A stretch of DNA of 64,000 bases from Trileptium ribeirensis (lineage: Eukaryota > Nematoda > Enoplea > Enoplida > Thoracostomopsidae): NCBI GenBank assembly GCA_030248225.1, contig JASANE010003760.1, positions 1-64,000 on the forward strand, given 5' to 3'. Position numbers and translations under genes: made by a program. Shown piece after piece: positions 20,251 through 35,200 of the stretch. The number at the start of each line of letters is the position of its first letter. The stretch's first letter is position 1. Below the pieces are notes generated by a model. It had not been told where the DNA came from, ran no database searches, and saw only the letters and a list, made by a program, of their open reading frames with translations.

Positions 20251-23200
20251 CTGAAATCACCAAAAACGTAAGGAGTAGAATAATTTGCTCATACACTAAA
20301 ACTAAGTGGGCTCTCTAAATTAAACACCTGACATTTGTAAAATCCCCGCACACCAAAACGAATGTACCCCAGTTCTAGGCCACTGAGATAACTTTAGGCT
20401 TCCATTAATCACCGTGACAAAACTTATCCCCACGTAAAATGCCACCCTGCTGGAACAAAAATCCGAAGCTGATAATTTCATAAATAAAAACAATTGCGTT
20501 TTAACCTTAACAAAAGGAGGTCCGATAAAGTCCCTAGGAGTCTCACCGAAACACGTTATGGCTCATATCAATTACGGGTGTGGCCTTACAGCGATACGGC
20601 TAATTATGTTCAGAACGTTTAGCACTATAAAGCTATGTGGAGCACACTGTTTCCAAGGTAACTTACTGCGTTGGGTCAAAATAGTGTTTCAAATCGGCCC
20701 TTACACAACGAAAACACCAAATTTGTCATATCTCCTCCACCAGAAGAATTATTCGGCTGCGGTTGGGCTCATTTCATTCAGACAGCAAAGCTCTAAATAG
20801 CTATTAACTTTATCTGACAGACAGGGTTGTTTCAAAATGGTTTTAAATGGGCCCTTGGGATCCCGAACACACTAAATTGGTCATATCCCATTATAAAGAT
20901 TCGGCCGCGGTTAGGTTTATTTTGTTCAGAAATCAAAGCTCTGTATACCTACGAGTTGCTATTTACCTCACCTGCCAGGCAGGATTGCATAAATACGTGT
21001 TTTAGAAGGGTCCTTGGGATCCCGAAGACACTAATTTTGGTCATATATCCTTAACATCAGGAGCGATTCAGCCGTTATAATTCAATGAGAATTTGCTTTC
21101 TTAGCGAGAAGAAGTCCCTAGTAACTACTCTAATGTAACCCGTTTATTGTTAATGAACGACATGTTAGAATTAAATAACCCTAAAAATTCCCCAGCGTAC
21201 ACTGAAGACAAATAAACAAGACATGGTAGACTATAATATCAATCTCAGCACCCACCTGGAACAGGTGGCCCAGAACGTCCACCAGGGCCGCCTCCGCCCC
21301 GAGGCATTGGCATACGGTGATTCGGGCCAGGAACACCCATCATAGGACCCCCTCCGCTACCAGGTCCTGGTACCACAAATGGATGAAACGAGCCGGGGTG
21401 CATATTCATCATCATCATCATTTGGTGATGTTGCTGCTGGAGTTGCATTTGCCGACGAGGGCGGCTAAATACCATTTCTAACCCTTCCAGAATTGCTTTA
21501 CGCAGACCTTCGACAACCTTCTTTATGTCCGCCTGAAACAAAATATCCAACATGTAATAAGTCATTAGCAAACACCGGTTTCTTAGATGCAACATGCAAC
21601 AAGTTCTCAACTCCAATAACAAATAGTCATTATATCATAGCGCGTTTCTAAACTATACATTGCGATGTCTAGACGTTTCAGTTTACGTTGTATATCCAAA
21701 GTGGTTAGCACAGAAACAGTTTTCAGCTATATCAACTTAAATAATACATGTCACGATTTTGCAATTTCTGTCGTGACATCCACATGTGCTAGCCATGCGC
21801 TGCTATAAAAGTTGGAAATTAATACAATAATTGGCTTGACCGAACACGTATCATTTAATACTTAAGACACGAAGCCGACCTCCACTGTCAATCCAAACAA
21901 AGTCGTAAAGCAAAAAAAATCAGAACTATGTTACGATTTCGATTCAACCAATAGATCTACAGGAATGATATAAATAAATAAGAACCAATCGATTCACAGA
22001 CTATGTGGGGCCCACAGAGCTGTAAAGATGGACAAAAAATTTTTGGGCATACTAGAACTAGGTGATGGTTTCCTTTTCAAACAACGAAGAATTTGTGTCT
22101 AGGTCTACTCTTTAACGCTTGGCTGCATAACAAAATCAAAAAGTGGTAAGCATGAGTTGTATTAAGTCCAATTTTTGCCTAATCCTAGAATACAGTACGA
22201 TTACACATAGTGATGCAAGGAGCTATTGCTAAAAATAACATGTCTTTTATCACATAAATCCGTTTTCCTAAGCAGATCCTAAGACTGATTTACACGTGCA
22301 CAGACATGTTATGTCATCAGAACGCAATGGTTTAAAGTCCAAGATTGCAGCACACAAGCGGAAAACCTACTAGTGCGGTTTGGCAAATTGTTAATGTTGG
22401 GTTTAGTCAGCATACCATAACACAGATGTAGCGGACAATAGCTCCGATATGCTTCCCTCAACAAACATCAATATTTCTGGATTTAGATTTCATTAAGCAT
22501 AGACTGCCAGGTGCTAAGTTAACTTCACTTAAATAGTCTCCATGACTTTAAAAATAACAGTTTGCTTTGACATGTCCATTTCAGACTTATGAGCATAGTA
22601 TAGACTTATAAGCATTATCCTGCGTTTGCTAACTTTACTCTATTTCCGGTTAGTAAAATGTAAATAGCAACAGACAAAAATAATGATAAGTTAATGCAAT
22701 AGTTGTCCCGATACAAAATTAAGCACATAACAAACATATTAGTCCAAGTTTACAATAATAGCACCTGAAAACGTCATAATTTACTTCCATTTGATCGACC
22801 GTATGAATAATATTGAAAGTATCTTACATCGCCGCCGCACATATCCAGAAGTGACTTCTTTTTGTTAACCATTTCCAGCTTTGTTTGTAGCAGCTTTCCG
22901 TCGAAAAATAGCCACGGACAGCACATAACCCAAGGTATTGGGGCGCCACACGCATCGTTTGCAAATAATGCATGCTCAACGCCCTGCATAAAAAGTTGCG
23001 CGAGCTGAACACCACGAGGCGATAACGAATCTATCTAAAAGCAAAAACAGAAATTCAACTCTTTAGCGAGATGACAGTCCAAGGCTAACAATTTGGGCTA
23101 TTCCAGGTTCAGTACCAAGATCAATTTTTATTCCACGAATCCACTCCAACTAAAAATGCTTTTTCAAGGCTGAAAAAAATTGATTGATTTTTAATAAATA

Positions 23201-26200
23201 AAAAAATTCGCTATGCTGATCAGTTGTCAAACAATTATTAAAGATGTACATATTTAAGCGGGGTCCTCCACCGGTATGACTCGACCTGTCTTCCAGCTTA
23301 CCTCCCCACGGTATGGCCCGACCGGCCTTACGCCTTCCCACCCAACCCCCACCCCCCGTAAATTTCGGCACCCCTATTTCGATTTTTAGCTTAAAGATTG
23401 CTCGAAAAACGTTAATTTTTTCCAACTTTCGCAAAAAAATTTGCGCCTCCGGCACAGGACAGCCCTGACAATACCAGTGAACCAGAAATAATGACTCACC
23501 AGGTTATATTTGTCGCGAATATTGGATAAAAATAAAAAAATTACTTACCCCAAATTATTTGGCTCTCCATTTCGCCCCACACCCTCTAACTGAAGATGGG
23601 TCCCCGTTTTGTGCCCCCCGGGCCGGGAGCGTGCGTGGAGGAGCCGGATATATCTGCAACATTTCACACACGAGTTATTAAACATTTAAGCAGTTTACAT
23701 GAATTAAAATGCATATAAATATGACTTTTTAGGTTAGTATCGCAAAAATGGACCTGAACGTCAGAGATAGGATACAAAAAAGATCGGCTTGAGTTGTGAT
23801 GCTCAAGCCACATAGATGGTTTTAAACTGTACAGCTGGCTGTCTGATTTAGAGCATTAAAGCAAGCGTCAGCGTCGTTAAGTTCGTGTATAACTAACAGC
23901 AATATGCGAGTTATGAAAATTTAGTGTGAATTCGGTGAATTCACCATGAATTAAACTAAAGATACTATCATCAGTGAATAATCGAAACGGGAACTGAAAC
24001 CAGAACCTGGCCTTATCAATAAGGTAAAACAAGAGGAAGTATAAATGAGCCCCTTGTTTGTTGGTGAATTATGGTCATATAGGATTATTTAACCCGTTAA
24101 ACACGTTGGCCCACTGCTTTAAAAGTTTATTTGGTATTTTGTTGCACTGTTGTATGAGGCCATAGATGCTAAATTTTCCTAACTGTTTTAAATAGACAAT
24201 GTTTCATTTAATTGTACATTAAGGGCTATATTGGCTCTACAGATTTTGGGACAGCTAGATACGATGAATGAAGTCGTACTTTTGTTGAAAACAGCCAAAT
24301 CGTGAAATACCAGGCGCCTTGCGACGTAAAATTTTAAACGATCATTTTTTGTTGGGTGTAATAAATGCCGAATGTTTTCACATAACGTTTTTTGAAACAT
24401 AAACAATTATTCCTACATGATTAGAATAAAAATCCTACTGCATGTAACCGCAACTTAATAACCAACACCCGAAGCCGAAAGCAAACTAAATTTTCCATTC
24501 CTTTTGCTTAACATCCGTCAGTCTGTGAAAAATTCTGGATTAAAACGCACGAACATTATTAGGTATATAGTGGCATTAAGTGAAAAAACAATTAGCTGCC
24601 ACAAAACTGGGCTCTCCAAATTGGAGGGGTCGGGGGCCCTGGCATTTTTAGGTTCCCCCTGGTTCAGAACAGGTGCCCTCCGGTTCACGCCCCCGCCTGG
24701 CAAAATTTTTGGCTCCACACGGTTCAGTGCCTCTTGGTAAAATTTTTGTTTCCAATCGGTCCACAGTACAAAAAATTTGATCAAAATTTGTACTAAAATT
24801 CCGTTGTAAAGCCAAAAATTTCGTAAATTTTGTCAAAATTTGCTTCAAAATCGCTTTTTCTTACCATCAAAAGCGTTTCGGCAGTGTTTCTGACACGATT
24901 TTTAACCGTTTTTCTCGTGACAAAATGTCCCTTGGCAAAATCGGGCGCCCCCGGTTCGGAACCAGAAGGGCCCCTGGTTCATGCCCCTGGCAAAATTTTC
25001 AGCGAATGGAAAGCCCAGTAAATTATGGCTTTTTACGAAAGTTCGATTTAGCAAGTACGCCCCGCATTTTCCACATTTATGCGAAGAAGCTACAAATACA
25101 ATCACTGTTTCTCTTTAATATGCCACATTGGGATTTGTGCCTATTTGCGCTTTTGCGGTTGGTCAGAAAGCTCAATTTGGAAGATCAAATTAGGCGATGA
25201 ACCCTGACTAACGATGATCGCCTATTTCGACTTTAGGCAAATTACTAGCCTTGAACAATTTTTGCAAAAGAAAATACTCCCAATTGCTTTATGTTGTTGC
25301 CTTACGAGCATATGAAAATAAACTGAGACATCGTAAGCAGCAGTTCTTTGTCACAGGAACCGTTGGACAATGGCAAAGCTAACAAATTCTCGTTTAAAGT
25401 GTACTTTAAAATTATAAAGGAGTTAGTGTTTGATTGATTTGCATTATATCTGTGTGCCAGGGTTTTTTTCAAAACATACTCTGGGTCCAGCTTGAGTCCA
25501 GCAAATTTCTCTTGGGTCCGGACCTTAAACGCCGGGTCCAGACTTACAATTTTTGGCTTGAGAATTTCAGGAATTTTTACCCTATAAAGAAACGTAATTA
25601 CGAAACGCAGTTTTAAATTATTACATAATTACAAATACATAAGTTATTCTCTGCCTGCCCAAAGCCAGAATAAAGGATTAGGGCCATACATGAAACCAGC
25701 AGCAGGCAACTATACACATGTAAGCACGAACGGATAAAAGCCTGCACTTTTTAATGGAATTTATTGGCAAACCCTGTGTCTCCGAAGCCGAAATTGCCCT
25801 GGGTGAAGCGTGGGTCGAGCAAAAATTTTAGGGCCCACGTAAAAAGATTTGGGTCCAGAGCCACCTGTGGACCCAAAAAACCATGTGTGGGTTTGCTTCG
25901 TACAATTAGAGTACAGGGTATTGAGATATTCAAAAGTTAATTACAGGTATATACTAGAGTGAACACTAACACAGAAAAGTTTGTGTTTTTATGTTGCACA
26001 TCAAGAACAGCGCTGCGCTTATAGTGTAGTTTGTCCTCAAACTTTGACTAGGAAATAGAAAACTGTTCTTACAATTTCGCCATGCAGAATTTCAAAAGGT
26101 GAAACCGGAACTTCGAATCCCGCAAAAATTAACAGCAATTGGGACCAGTAACCGGAATCCGAATTTTGCCGGCACCGGAATTCCTGTTAGTGACTCACCA

Positions 26201-29200
26201 TCATATCCGTCACGATAATTTTACAAAGTGAACCATTTTATAAATAATAAGTAACTATAATCTACCTGTTCGCACAGCTTTGTCTAGGACTTGTAGGCAA
26301 GCAATCGATTCAAGTAACAGCGTTTTTTAAATAATGAAGAGAATTACAAATTACCTCCACGATTGAATACCGTATTTGTAAGCAAGATAATTATTGGTCT
26401 TTAGGAAATATTACATAGTTATTTGAATAATCAAGAAATTTACAGCACCAATTAGCCACCTACAAACGTCATTCGTACTGCAATATTACTATTTTTCTAA
26501 CATATCAAACACTCCAGAAAGCATTTGGATTAAAAGTCAATATAGTCGATTATTTTAATACTAATCACATTTAAATTTCAGTACTAACATGCTATAGCGA
26601 AATTTACCAAGTATAGGCAATAAATTTAAAGCTGCAATTTGCCCCAACTATAAGAAAGTAACGATGTAGTGCTGTCATCTATAAGTATGCTGATTGCATT
26701 TGTAATTTTAGATACAACAGCTTACACTTGATATAAAATTGCTTACATTTGACACAAAATAGCTTAAATCTGACATAAATTAGTTTACACATGACTTAAA
26801 ATAGCTTACACTCATATCCTGCATGGCGTTCGGATCGCTGAGCTGCGGAGACGCCGCTTGTGCCAGAAACGCGTCGAGCTCTTGCCGTGTAACAATAGGT
26901 CGCTCTGGATACGCACACATAAACCTAAACACAATATTTGCACGAGATTACGCAGGACACCATGACACGAATAACGTTTCCAACTAAATCAGTAAATTTG
27001 TATTATTAATACAATTTGGAATATCTATCCACTACTAAACAAGTTCACATCAGTTTGTAAGATAAGCGGAAACATATTATAGAAACTAGTACGACACCAG
27101 TACGCCTAAACATTCTACATCGCTGTTAACCTATGATTCATAAGTTAGAAAAATTACCTAAGCGGGAATTGGAAAAAGAATCCCTAAGCAACCTTAATTT
27201 TTATAAGTTTGTTATAAGCCGAAAATTTCTATTTTAATCGTACCAACGCTCTGCGGTATTTCACTAACTAAAATATTGAAAAGATGCAAAACACTTCTTA
27301 CGATTCGTTGTTCAAAGTATTCGCTCAAGCCCGTTCTTATTTTATCTCACTGAAATATCGAAAACAAGCAGAACATCGAACTCTGATGGAAATTTTTTTA
27401 CAATATTCTCTCATGCTCTTTGCTAGTGATTTCACTCACTAAAATAATGAGAACACGCAAAAAGTTGAACCTTTTACGGCAAACCTGAATTTGCACTCAG
27501 TCGTTAAAATAACGAACACAAGTGTTTGTTGCACCCATTATTAAGTGCATAGTACTTTGGCTAAGAACCGTTGTAAAATCAAGCGTATCTACGCACTATA
27601 TAACTAAAACTTTGTTACAAATGCCGATAAAATAATTAAAGAAGGTAACGTACGTAGCAATCTTATTGTTTGCACTGGAGTTTGAAATTAAAATAAAGAT
27701 TATTATGAAAGCGACATGCAGCATTACAAAACTATTTAAGGTAACCTTAATTCCTAGAATACATGCTAGTTGTAAATGTCCCAAATCTATTATACTGTGT
27801 CATATAGACTATCTTGATGCCGTGTACCGACTGAAGACAGAGTGTATTCTGGAAATCGGATTCACTGAGCCTAAATTCATTGAAAACCCATGAAGAGGCA
27901 TGAAATATGCACGCTCGACTCTAGATAAACAAATCACTGTATTTAGGCTTGAGCAATGCCTAGATCACTATTGATGCCCTTCGCGCAATACACAGACAAA
28001 AATGAAGACGCATTACATTTTGGAAATCGGGTTCGTCGACCATGAAGCTTTTGAAACCCCATGAAAAGTATAATCAAGTAGGACACTAGATAACACACCC
28101 ATAGTATCCAGCGTGCCTAATAAGCACTCAAGGTATAAACACCAAGCAATAATATGGCGGATGACCTGATTGTAAGGTCTCCATGTTTCGATGTGAAGTC
28201 TCTGCCGCGAGATATGGGCTGCGAAACAATGGTACCCGTTTAACCAAGTTTGGTAAAGCACCCTTCAAAACCTGTGTTTGCCATTTTACCCCGAAATGGG
28301 GTCGGAGATGTTATCACATTTGCTAAAGAACAAAAAATTTGTCAAAAACCATTTATTCGAAAATGAGTTATAAATAACAGCCAGACAAATAAAGAAATGT
28401 GCACGATTTCCCACTTAACGCCAAAAGTGGAAACTCTGCTCGCTGTGTTTCAATAACATATAAATGAAACCACACTAGATCCCTTCCACCCTCGTATGCG
28501 AGACATTAGTACTATACGGGGTTTTGGCCCACCCACCCCCTAATTCTCTCGCAGAAACAGATATTTTAATGAAATCAATGACGTCAATGCTCTACCGCGT
28601 GACACAACCGCTGTGGAAAAGTCAAACTGAGCGCACTCAGCTAAAGTGATATTAAATTAAATTTGAGCTATATTAAAACTAAAAATGGTCTTATGACAGA
28701 CCACCTGATTCTTACAAGTGGAAAAATATTGCAATGATACCCCTATTACAAATACGCCACCTAAGTGCACAATAGCACCACAAAATTTAGTCCAAATCGG
28801 TATACGTATCGCTAAGTGACGCGTGACAGCTGAAGTTTTGGCCCATTGTTCATGTCCTGCTCTAAAACGGTGCGGGATACGAACAAATGCACATAGTCCC
28901 ATACGCGGACACTTAATCGCATCAAAATGAAATTCCAAAAGCGGTCGACAGATTGAGAGTCATAGATGTCAATATAAATTTAAATATCGTAATATTTAAA
29001 TAATATTTATAAATATAGTTTCCATATCGCAAAGTGGTCGGGCTTTCGGCCGAAAGAGCATTAAGATGGGATCAAATTTTATTAGCGTCAAAAATAGCAA
29101 AAATTACACATTTTCAGCAATTACCGACAGTAAAATTACAGTTTTAACGACTTATAAATGACACAGACAAAAACTAGACTTTTCAGTCAGCAAGAACAGC

Positions 29201-32200
29201 ACTATCCATAATTTCATTCGTAGACTTCTTACACTTTTTCGTTTACTATGAAATTTATATGTAGTGTAAATTTTACTCCCGTTCACTCATGTAATAGATC
29301 CGCTCTTTAAAACTCACCTCATCACACATGCTAACAGCAAAAGATGTTGAGGGACGTTTTCCTGGTTCAGCATTAAACTACTATCAGACGACATGCAATT
29401 AAGAAACGCTTTCATTCTCTTCTTTTTGTCATCAGCATTCTGTCCAAACCATAGCCGCTGCACAGTTGGAACACCTATAACAGCAATTAATATCCTACTA
29501 TAGTTGCTAGAGTGACGTGAGCCACAGAACGCGATTAAATCAGCGATATCATTAAATTAATAGTAGAGAAAAATGCACTTTACGGGCGTGGAAAAAGATA
29601 CCCATGTTAAAAATGTTATTGGAAAAACATAACGTTAGGTAATCCGTACTTAAATGGCTATGTGAACCAGGAATGTCGGTGAAAACGCTATTACACTAAT
29701 AACGAAATACCGATGTAATACGTTACGGCAATGGTTTTGCTTTGAAAAATGCATTTATTAGTTTAATGGATTGGAGACATATTAGTGGCCGTTGCAGTAG
29801 ATGAATGCTCTATTGTTTTCAATTTAGTAAGGTGTTCTACGGTGTATTGAACTTAGTGTACTGCACTATACAAGGACATTGCAGTGGAAAAATACGCTTT
29901 TGAGAACGGAAGTTTTGTATTCAAGGTGCTTTTGAGAACGGAAGTTTTGTATTCAAGGTAGAAAATAATTTTGAAACTAGTAAAGGTGATCACATTCCCC
30001 TATCTTTAGCTTTATAACAAAACCAGTAATTGATGTGTGTCGTAATGCTTACAGGCAACCGCAATAGATAGTGTAACAGGGGTCGAGCGCTTGAGAGATA
30101 TTTCAATTTCTAAAAATATTTTATATGTCCCCCAAGCACAACCCTTCGCACTCAAGACAAACTGTAATCTAATGTCGTTACTTCATGGATCAATATGTCG
30201 TTTTAGTGCAATTAGAAACGTAGAATGCTATAGATTACAGGATTATATAATTTCCAATTTGCCTGATCAACATTAATGCAGACTCAAAACAGTTTAATCC
30301 TATTTCTATTTATTTTCGGGCTGTTATTTAAGAGACGTATCTCTTCCACGAAAAGTTAACAATTCAAAAATAAGTTCAAGACATAAAGAATTTAACAACT
30401 AATAATCACACGAATTTTAAAAAAATATCCATGAGACAAAAGAGATAAAACACTCAAAAGCCTGAAAAATGATATGTCAAATGTCAACACTTTTTATACT
30501 TATCACCAAAAGCCTCTGAATACATTTTTAAAAGCCAAATAAAATTATATTTTACTCGAAAATGTACCACAATACCTGCTCTTTGAGTACTTCTGTCCTT
30601 AGATTAGTTCAAAATCAAGACTTGGTAAAGTTAATACTTAATAAATAGGCCTTAATTTTAGAGGAAAACCTTGTCAGTTGAGGTATAAATTTGTAACACA
30701 TTACTGGTTTGACTAGCCAACATTATCTGTATATAGGTGGATTTGGGATAGTATTTAATTCCGACTTTTAAAAAGTGGTAACAACCAATGGTGTTTTTTG
30801 AAATGCGACGCAACGACGTCGCTTCGCCGTGCTGTCTAGAATCAAAGCCTAAAAAATTAGGCTAAATTTACTTCCGCTTTATTTTCATGATGCACACAAA
30901 TACTAACACGGCCATTATTCCCTGGAAGGCCTTTAATGGTAAGCCGCTTACAATCGTCGGGTCTACAAGCCCCTTTTGTTCGGAACATTTCAGATGCCAA
31001 TATAGCCACGGCTTGGCCTCGGGATTAGACCACAATAGAAGGTTTGTCACCACCGTACTTAGTAATTACGCTTACAATAGTATCTGCGTTAATAGATGTA
31101 TTACATGCAACTGCATCGAACCGAGTACGTTCTTTATCAGTTCTTAACATAGCACCAAAATTAGGCTCTTAGATTTCAACACATCTACACAAAATATAGC
31201 CTATAAAAGTAATTTTTAACTGTAAAACCAAAAATATTATTTATCTCATGACATGTAATAATTGTAATATCCAATATGTAGGAGAAACAAATAGATCCCT
31301 TAAGGATAGATTCAGAGAACACAGAAATGCAATTTTAAGAAATAGCTAAAACCATAGTAAATCAATTTGTGAACATTTTAATAATGGCCAATGTAATATC
31401 AATCATCTCAGAGTACAAATAATGGAAAAAATAGACGCCAACAGAAGGGATTGAGACAACAGTACGTCATACAGACGTTCCACTCCACAGAAGCCTTCTG
31501 GATTTCACAATTACGTACTAGAATCCCTTACGGTCTAAACGATAAACATACAGAAGTGGGAAAAGATAAATCAGAACTCTTTAATATGCTTAATAATTAT
31601 AACTGTAAACTTTATAAACTTCACAAAAAGAAACCGTGGGAAACAACGGGGCCGTAATATTAGAAACAAACACACGATTAAGCCAACAGACTTCTTTGAT
31701 AAACTAAATACCAAGTTATGTCATACGCGCTATGTCTTATTTTCAGTACGGTCTTTAAGTCCAGAAAAGATCAGATTTAACACATTAACCAGTTCCTTAA
31801 CCCACTAACGTTAGCGCTCCACTTCCCTATTTAGACATTTTAGAAGACCTTTTAACACACTATTTAGAAACAAATAAGCGAGAACTAAACACCAAGACAA
31901 TTAACGAATAATACAGTTAACTCCAAGAATAAAGTGTATGATCAGCTATTTATAGCTCGGATCATTAAATCAGAAGAATTATTTAACACATGGCCAACGA
32001 TTATACAATCGGATTACAAATTCCTTGAACCAGCTGTAACGTTCAAATACAATGTCCCTATCGGCCCCTAAACTCCTACTTAGTCACACTTGCAACTGTA
32101 CTTCCAGTGCTTACGTCAACAACTACTACAGACATGTAATACGTTTTAAATTAGATATCATACCAAATGATAAACTAAGAGAACTCCTTGAAATGGGACC

Positions 32201-35200
32201 CAAATTTAGGCTAATGGATGCAATTGTACCATACAACATTATTTGTTCTCTTAAAACGGACGTCGACAACTACTGTACCAAAGTGAAAAACAGGACCAGA
32301 ATTCCATGTAAATTTATCGATGATTGGGGTAACCTACTAGTCCAACTGTTTAAACGCAATCTAAATAAGGCTAAACATAACCCTTGGGTGGGGTAATCGA
32401 CAACCTACTCTAGATAATAACATGTTAGATTGTCTTCAGGAACTCAAACACTTTATTATTACCACCACTGACAAAGCAAGTCAAAATTATGCGTTTATCT
32501 GCAAAAATGTTATGTAGAACAAGTTTTCAAAGAACTGGATATTACAGTTAATAACAGCAAAATATATGAAAAATCTAACGTACCAGTTACACAAAGATAT
32601 ATACCCGAAATCCCTGTGCCTGTATAAAGTCAACAACACCAACCAACTAGCCAATGTTCTGGATCACAACATTAAACTATACAGCGGTACAGCAGATATT
32701 ACCCTATACGAGAAAAGAAACTATTTCGATTTTAAAATCTTCAATTTCCCACTCTACAGTAGCAATCTTTCACGTTCAGTTTTCAGGACAATCATACACA
32801 GTCAAATTGTCAGATACGCAAACATTAACACATTTGCTAACTTTCAACATGATTGTAACGGTTTACTCAAAGTACTCATAAGCAGAGGGTACCCACAAAG
32901 CTTTTCTATAACATTTAAAAAAATTTGAACTATCAACAATCTTAAAGTGTATAATTTTTAGGGCTACCAACAAAATTTAACCCTTTTTATATAGGCTTTT
33001 TTAATTCTATCAGTAACAGTTTCTAATATTCTGATCTAGCCTAAATGACGTATAACCATAAAGTTAGGTTTTTATACTAATTACGAAAAACCATTCTATT
33101 CGCTAATATTATAATAATTGGTCTTAACCTCACGGTGATCACCTACACGTTCTCACCAATTTGATTTGTGATACTGAGCACTGCTCACGTAATTAATCAT
33201 CTTCTAGGAGTTTGGCATTTGATGCTCACACTAATCTGCGGACATCAAACGTTCTTCCATTGTCTTCGGATAGTGGATGTAGCTCGCATCGCAGATGGTT
33301 GCTACTTAATTTATCTTTCGGTATTATTTAATGTTATATTTATTAGGTAAAAAGTATTCCACGGTATCATTTCACATTTATTAAATAATTATTAACCGGG
33401 TCCGGTGATAGCCCTCAGATGTAGAAGACCTCGCTACATTATGGCGCCCGCGAATGCAGGTTCCGAGCATTCATAGTCAATATAAAGGTCTTGAATTAAA
33501 AATTGATTCTTAAGTATACTATCATTTCGATAAAAAATTACATAAATTTATAAAAGAATATTAACGCATACACAATTTTACTCACTTTTCTGTAAATATA
33601 AATAATCAAATTAAAAATTAGATATTTTCCGTCTGAAATAATTAATTGTGGGTGCTCGGTGAGGAAGTAGGTACATAAATATTTTTAATAGAATCTGTAC
33701 CTGCCAACCTGTATCTAATGGTCACCAATTAGTTGAATTAAAAGTTCTACTGAACCTGCTGATTTTTGGGAATGTCACTTCAGTTACATCTCAAATGCAG
33801 CACGTCAGTACATTTTTCGAAGACTAATATCAATATTTACATAAAACCAATGCAAAGTGACGTCTACCACTCATAGTAGGGATAACTAATGGCTCTGAAT
33901 ACAGTTTAAAAATAAAATTTTGGAGGTTTTATGTTAATGACAGTTTTCGGGCAATTCCAGAATTAGGTACGATCTTCTTAACACGTGCAATAATTTCAAA
34001 TATGGAATTTTCTATAAACATCACAGTTCTCCAATTTCTTAGACTCCTGACGGCTTTTATTAGGTACATTAACGTGACTTTCACGGTATTAAATACTCTG
34101 GGCTCAATGCTTATTATATTTGTTACTCTCACACAATGGACAACACAAATTTCGACGGCTTTAGCGACCATGACTATATCAGAAATTGTGATAACGTTAA
34201 TACAATTACACCAAAAGGTTTTTCCATAGTTAAAACGTATTGTGCTGGACATGTCTATAAATACCGCGAAGACCTGCGGATATCAGGTTAATTTTCAATT
34301 TTAAAATACACGTTCCTTTAGCCCCGTCTTCTTGTGTCACAAAGAAATTAGAAAATAATTAACTTGATTTTGTCGAATTAGATATTTTATATTAATTAGG
34401 ATTCTTGCGACGCTTTGCAAGAACCCGTGTTTTCGCTAGAAGCTTATAAAATAATTCCATTGAGTTAGATTTAGGCTTCGAAAGTCTTCCAAATCTTAAA
34501 ATGTTCAAATATTCTCATTTTAATATTTTTCACTAGGTCGGACTCTAAACTACAAAATAACCCAAATTTCTCCGATAAAAGTAAATATTAAATTCCCCAC
34601 GTTTGAAAAGCTAGGCATGATGTATAAAGCGAGCGATAAGATTTCTTAGTAAAATAGTTATTTCTAAAGAACCTTAGGAGTTAGGAAATGGGTCCCGATA
34701 TTTGTACCGAGACCCACGAAATAAGAACTGGATTCGTACCATATTGTTCTGTTGGGCTATTACCTGTTGTATGATATAATTATTCGTATATATCCCTCAT
34801 ATGCATAAATTTATAATAGGCATTCCTGCAGAAAATTGTGCCATATTTAACCGCTAGTAGAGCAGGATAAGCAGGATTGCACCGCGACAATCGTGTCTCT
34901 TCCCAGTAGCGCACCTGATTCCCGAACCTAATATGTTGTCTAGTGTGCTGGTCTTTCCGTTTGTTATTCATTATATACTAGCAACGATTGGTATTATTGA
35001 GCGAACAGTTAACTTCTGGCGCCCCGTAAGCTGTATCGTTGAGTATACTTGTCTATTCATTTTTCCTCGTCCCATGTATTATCTTCGTCTAGTAAGGTAA
35101 GCGTAGCCGTCACAAGTGTTCGTAAAAGCTAAAGGTAGTCACTGGAGTTAGTCTAACTTACGGATGTGTACGTTCGATTATGAAAGATTCGACCCCAGTA

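Larger units (their letters stand above)
23035..26809. other. FAM120 intron, 3.8 kb, with several element fragments
   Basis: Contains a GC-rich degraded fragment (about 23270-23640), a small inverted-repeat element (24607-25018), a pair of GGGTCCAG-rich blocks (25455-25570 and 25790-25905), and a short ACCGGAA-family fragment at 26098-26195. No other coding sequence was recognised. Confidence 0.55.

Noticed and set aside
26720..26810. CRISPR-like array
   Set aside because: No spacers; units are contiguous 21-bp repeats in an animal intron.
31220..32940. Two Penelope-like copies in the usual tandem arrangement
   Set aside because: GIY-YIG lies just before the RT with no boundary seen, and the CxxC layout fits the permuted clade better; kept as the stated alternative.
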